Shown one piece after another: positions 62,335 through 64,000 of a stretch of 64,000 nt of DNA (within the stretch, counting starts at the first letter, position 1; the number at the start of each line of letters is the position of its first letter). Source of the DNA: Rallus limicola (taxonomy: Eukaryota; Chordata; Aves; Gruiformes; Rallidae). The stretch spans positions 124,001 through 188,000 of the forward strand of contig JAKCOZ010000022.1 in assembly GCA_022605955.1 (NCBI GenBank). Direction: 5' to 3'. The notes below the pieces were generated by a model that worked only from the letters and a program-made list of their open reading frames with translations, was not told the DNA's origin and did no database searches. A program made the position numbers and the translations under genes.

Positions 62335-62875
62335 CTGCATGACAGAGAATGGGGGGGAAATCATGCCGTGAATCATGCACAGCAGAAACCACACCTTCCC
62401 TCTTGATTTGTTCACCACCTAGCAGAAGCCTGTCTTGGCCTAGGTTTGAGGCTCCAATTTCTCACAGGGATGCTGATAGACAGAAGAGATACCTGCAGAT
62501 TTTAATGCTAAAGACGATAATAAAATAATACAAATATTATACAAAATGTACTTTATGAAGCAAATAAATCATAACATTCTTTAAGCTACTAAACCATCCC
62601 AGTATCAGAATACATACTGAATGGAAAATTTCAATCCAAATAACTAGAGCCTTATGCACTTTAGCGTGAAATGTAATTTTTGAATTACAGAGTTTCTGAA
62701 AGCAACTGTTTGTATTGTTAGAGGGGCTGTCTAATACAACACATAAGCATGAGGAACCACATGGTGCTAGAAGAATGCAGTGCCCTGAGTTGTAATTGTC
62801 ATAGCCCAGCTTCACAGATACAATACAGCAAACCTTTAGAAAAGATTACCCATAGTTCTTGCAGTGAAAACAGTA

Positions 62876-62887
62876 GGGGGGGGGGGG
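62876..62887. repeat. Poly-G run (12 G)
   Basis: Twelve consecutive G, lying within the intron of the candidate minus-strand gene model, where it would be a C-run in the transcript. Its length may be unreliable. Confidence 0.9.
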
Positions 62888-63523
62888 AGGACCCAAATAG
62901 TCTGCTGTCTATACAATTACCAATTCTAAAGTGTAAATTCATCTGCCTGTCCACTTCCAACCACCAAAGGATGAGTGTCTGTAATGCCACAGACCCACTC
63001 ACACACACACAGACTGCCATCTCTGAAGCTGCCAATGGAGGTTACATCAATGTTTTCATTTCAGTACCACATTTGAAATGATTGCTGTTCTATAGTATTG
63101 CTCTTATCACCTTTTAAAATCAATCAACCTTAATATTTTTATTTCAATGGTATGATTTCACGCACTTCAGAGAGAAAACACCACCAAACAAATATTCCCA
63201 ATCTCTTACATACTGTCATTCTAAATTTGGAATCAGTCTTCAGCATTCTCCTCTACAACTGGCTCAGCCATTGCTACTGCATCTCATTGTTTGTGCTTTG
63301 TATGTCCACAGAGTGCTTTCCTAGTATTATCGATGCAGTCTTGTTACAGCGAGATTTCAATGAGTCAATACAAACAAGCAGTCTGAAACAGCAGGGACTC
63401 AAAGACTGAGGAGGGCAAACTCTTATCACAGTATCTTTCTTGATTTATTAGAACACAGATGTGATAAAAGGGACATACAGTTCATAAAAAGTGGCACGGT
63501 GCTTTTCTAGGATCATAGAGTAC

Positions 63524-63642
63524 CTGCCAAGCTCCAGAGGCTTTTGGAATGGGAGGTCTTTGAGAGGAAAGCGGGGTCCCAGCTGATGGCTAGCTATAGG
63601 CACAACATGCACTGGGAATGTTTGTTGCTCTTGGACTTGGTT
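63524..63642 (-). CDS. Candidate penultimate coding exon of the same unidentified gene
   Basis: On the minus strand this segment ends GGCAG/GTACTC, a plausible splice donor, at 63524. The frame upstream of the donor is open back to 63642, where a TAG (63645-63643) blocks it. It reads LGPRFPLKDLPFQKPLELG just before the donor. It ends with two bases of a codon, which fits the first base of the exon at 62334. The 5' border is uncertain: possible acceptors are the AG just before 63642, the CTATAG near 63595, or the CATCAG before 63582. The strongest-looking acceptor (TTTATGCAG, further upstream) would bring in the stop codon, which counts against the longest version. The intron would be about 1.2 kb. 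The call rests on phase and splice words only. Confidence 0.25.
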
Positions 63643-64000
63643 CTAAATGTTCCAAGTTCTGCATAAATACAGAATATGTGTGTCCTAAAAAGCTCTTTCA
63701 AAAGATACCCGACCCACACGCAGCCTTTTCGTATTACATAAAAGCACCATCACATCCAGAAAAGAAGTTCTGGCATTAGCAATGCTTTGTTTGGGCTAAA
63801 AAGAAGAAATACATTCCTTCTTTGATGTTACGTTTACGTGCTTTCATAAGTGTAAGACAGCACGACTGGCTGTAGTGATAGCATGCAGCACTAACAGGCC
63901 ACCCACCATGCAGAAACAAAAGCTCTACAAAAATGATCAGGTGCAAGTCTTACACATCAAGAGACAAAAACCTTCAATCCTCCATTCCAGCCTTGAACTG

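Noticed and set aside
63645..63700. Extension of the candidate exon to the better-looking acceptor TTTATGCAG upstream
   Set aside because: In the frame that fits the downstream exon it would include a TAG at 63645-63643.
1..64000. CRISPR arrays, operons, tRNA or rRNA genes
   Set aside because: No regularly spaced repeats, no compact gene order and no tRNA- or rRNA-like sequence was recognised; the DNA is of vertebrate type.

Overview
The window looks like AT-rich, gene-poor nuclear DNA from a vertebrate, most probably a bird. The strongest evidence is the repeat content. There are at least eight CR1 LINE fragments, several with the typical 3' tail (octamer-like repeats of ATTCTATG). There are also two fragments of avian-style endogenous retrovirus LTRs and a decayed ERV RNase H segment. 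No prokaryotic gene organisation is present. Open frames are short, overlap on both strands and mostly look like chance. I cannot name the species or chromosome.

Layout: 1-11.9 kb is unique AT-rich DNA with one small minus-strand CR1 (about 3.4 kb). The stretch 11.9-16.4 kb is a LINE cluster: a 3'-truncated CR1, a larger CR1 with a recognisable broken reverse transcriptase, and a much older LINE relic immediately downstream. From 16.4 to 33.8 kb the DNA is again mostly unique, with an ERV RNase H relic (about 23 kb), CR1 pieces (21.2, 26.7 and 32.1-32.5 kb), a perfect 15-bp inverted repeat at 27.55 kb and TA/CA microsatellites. An LTR 3' portion lies at 33.8-34.05 kb, two abutting minus-strand CR1 copies at 36.05-36.6 kb and a second LTR at 45.86-46.26 kb. 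From 46.3 to 62 kb the DNA is unique, with several TAAT-rich stretches that resemble conserved non-coding elements, a GC-richer patch (54.9-55.45 kb) and one more CR1 fragment (60.8 kb).

The only candidate host protein-coding sequence is at the right end on the minus strand. A 190-bp exon-like segment (62145-62334) has a good splice acceptor, a 62-codon open frame, a stop and AATAAA signals just beyond. An upstream exon-like segment ending at 63524 has a GT donor and a matching splice phase. If real, this is the 3' end of a gene that lies mainly to the right of the window, and the remaining ~62 kb is intergenic DNA downstream of it. I do not recognise the protein. All calls come from reading the sequence and remembered family consensus; no alignment or search was run.
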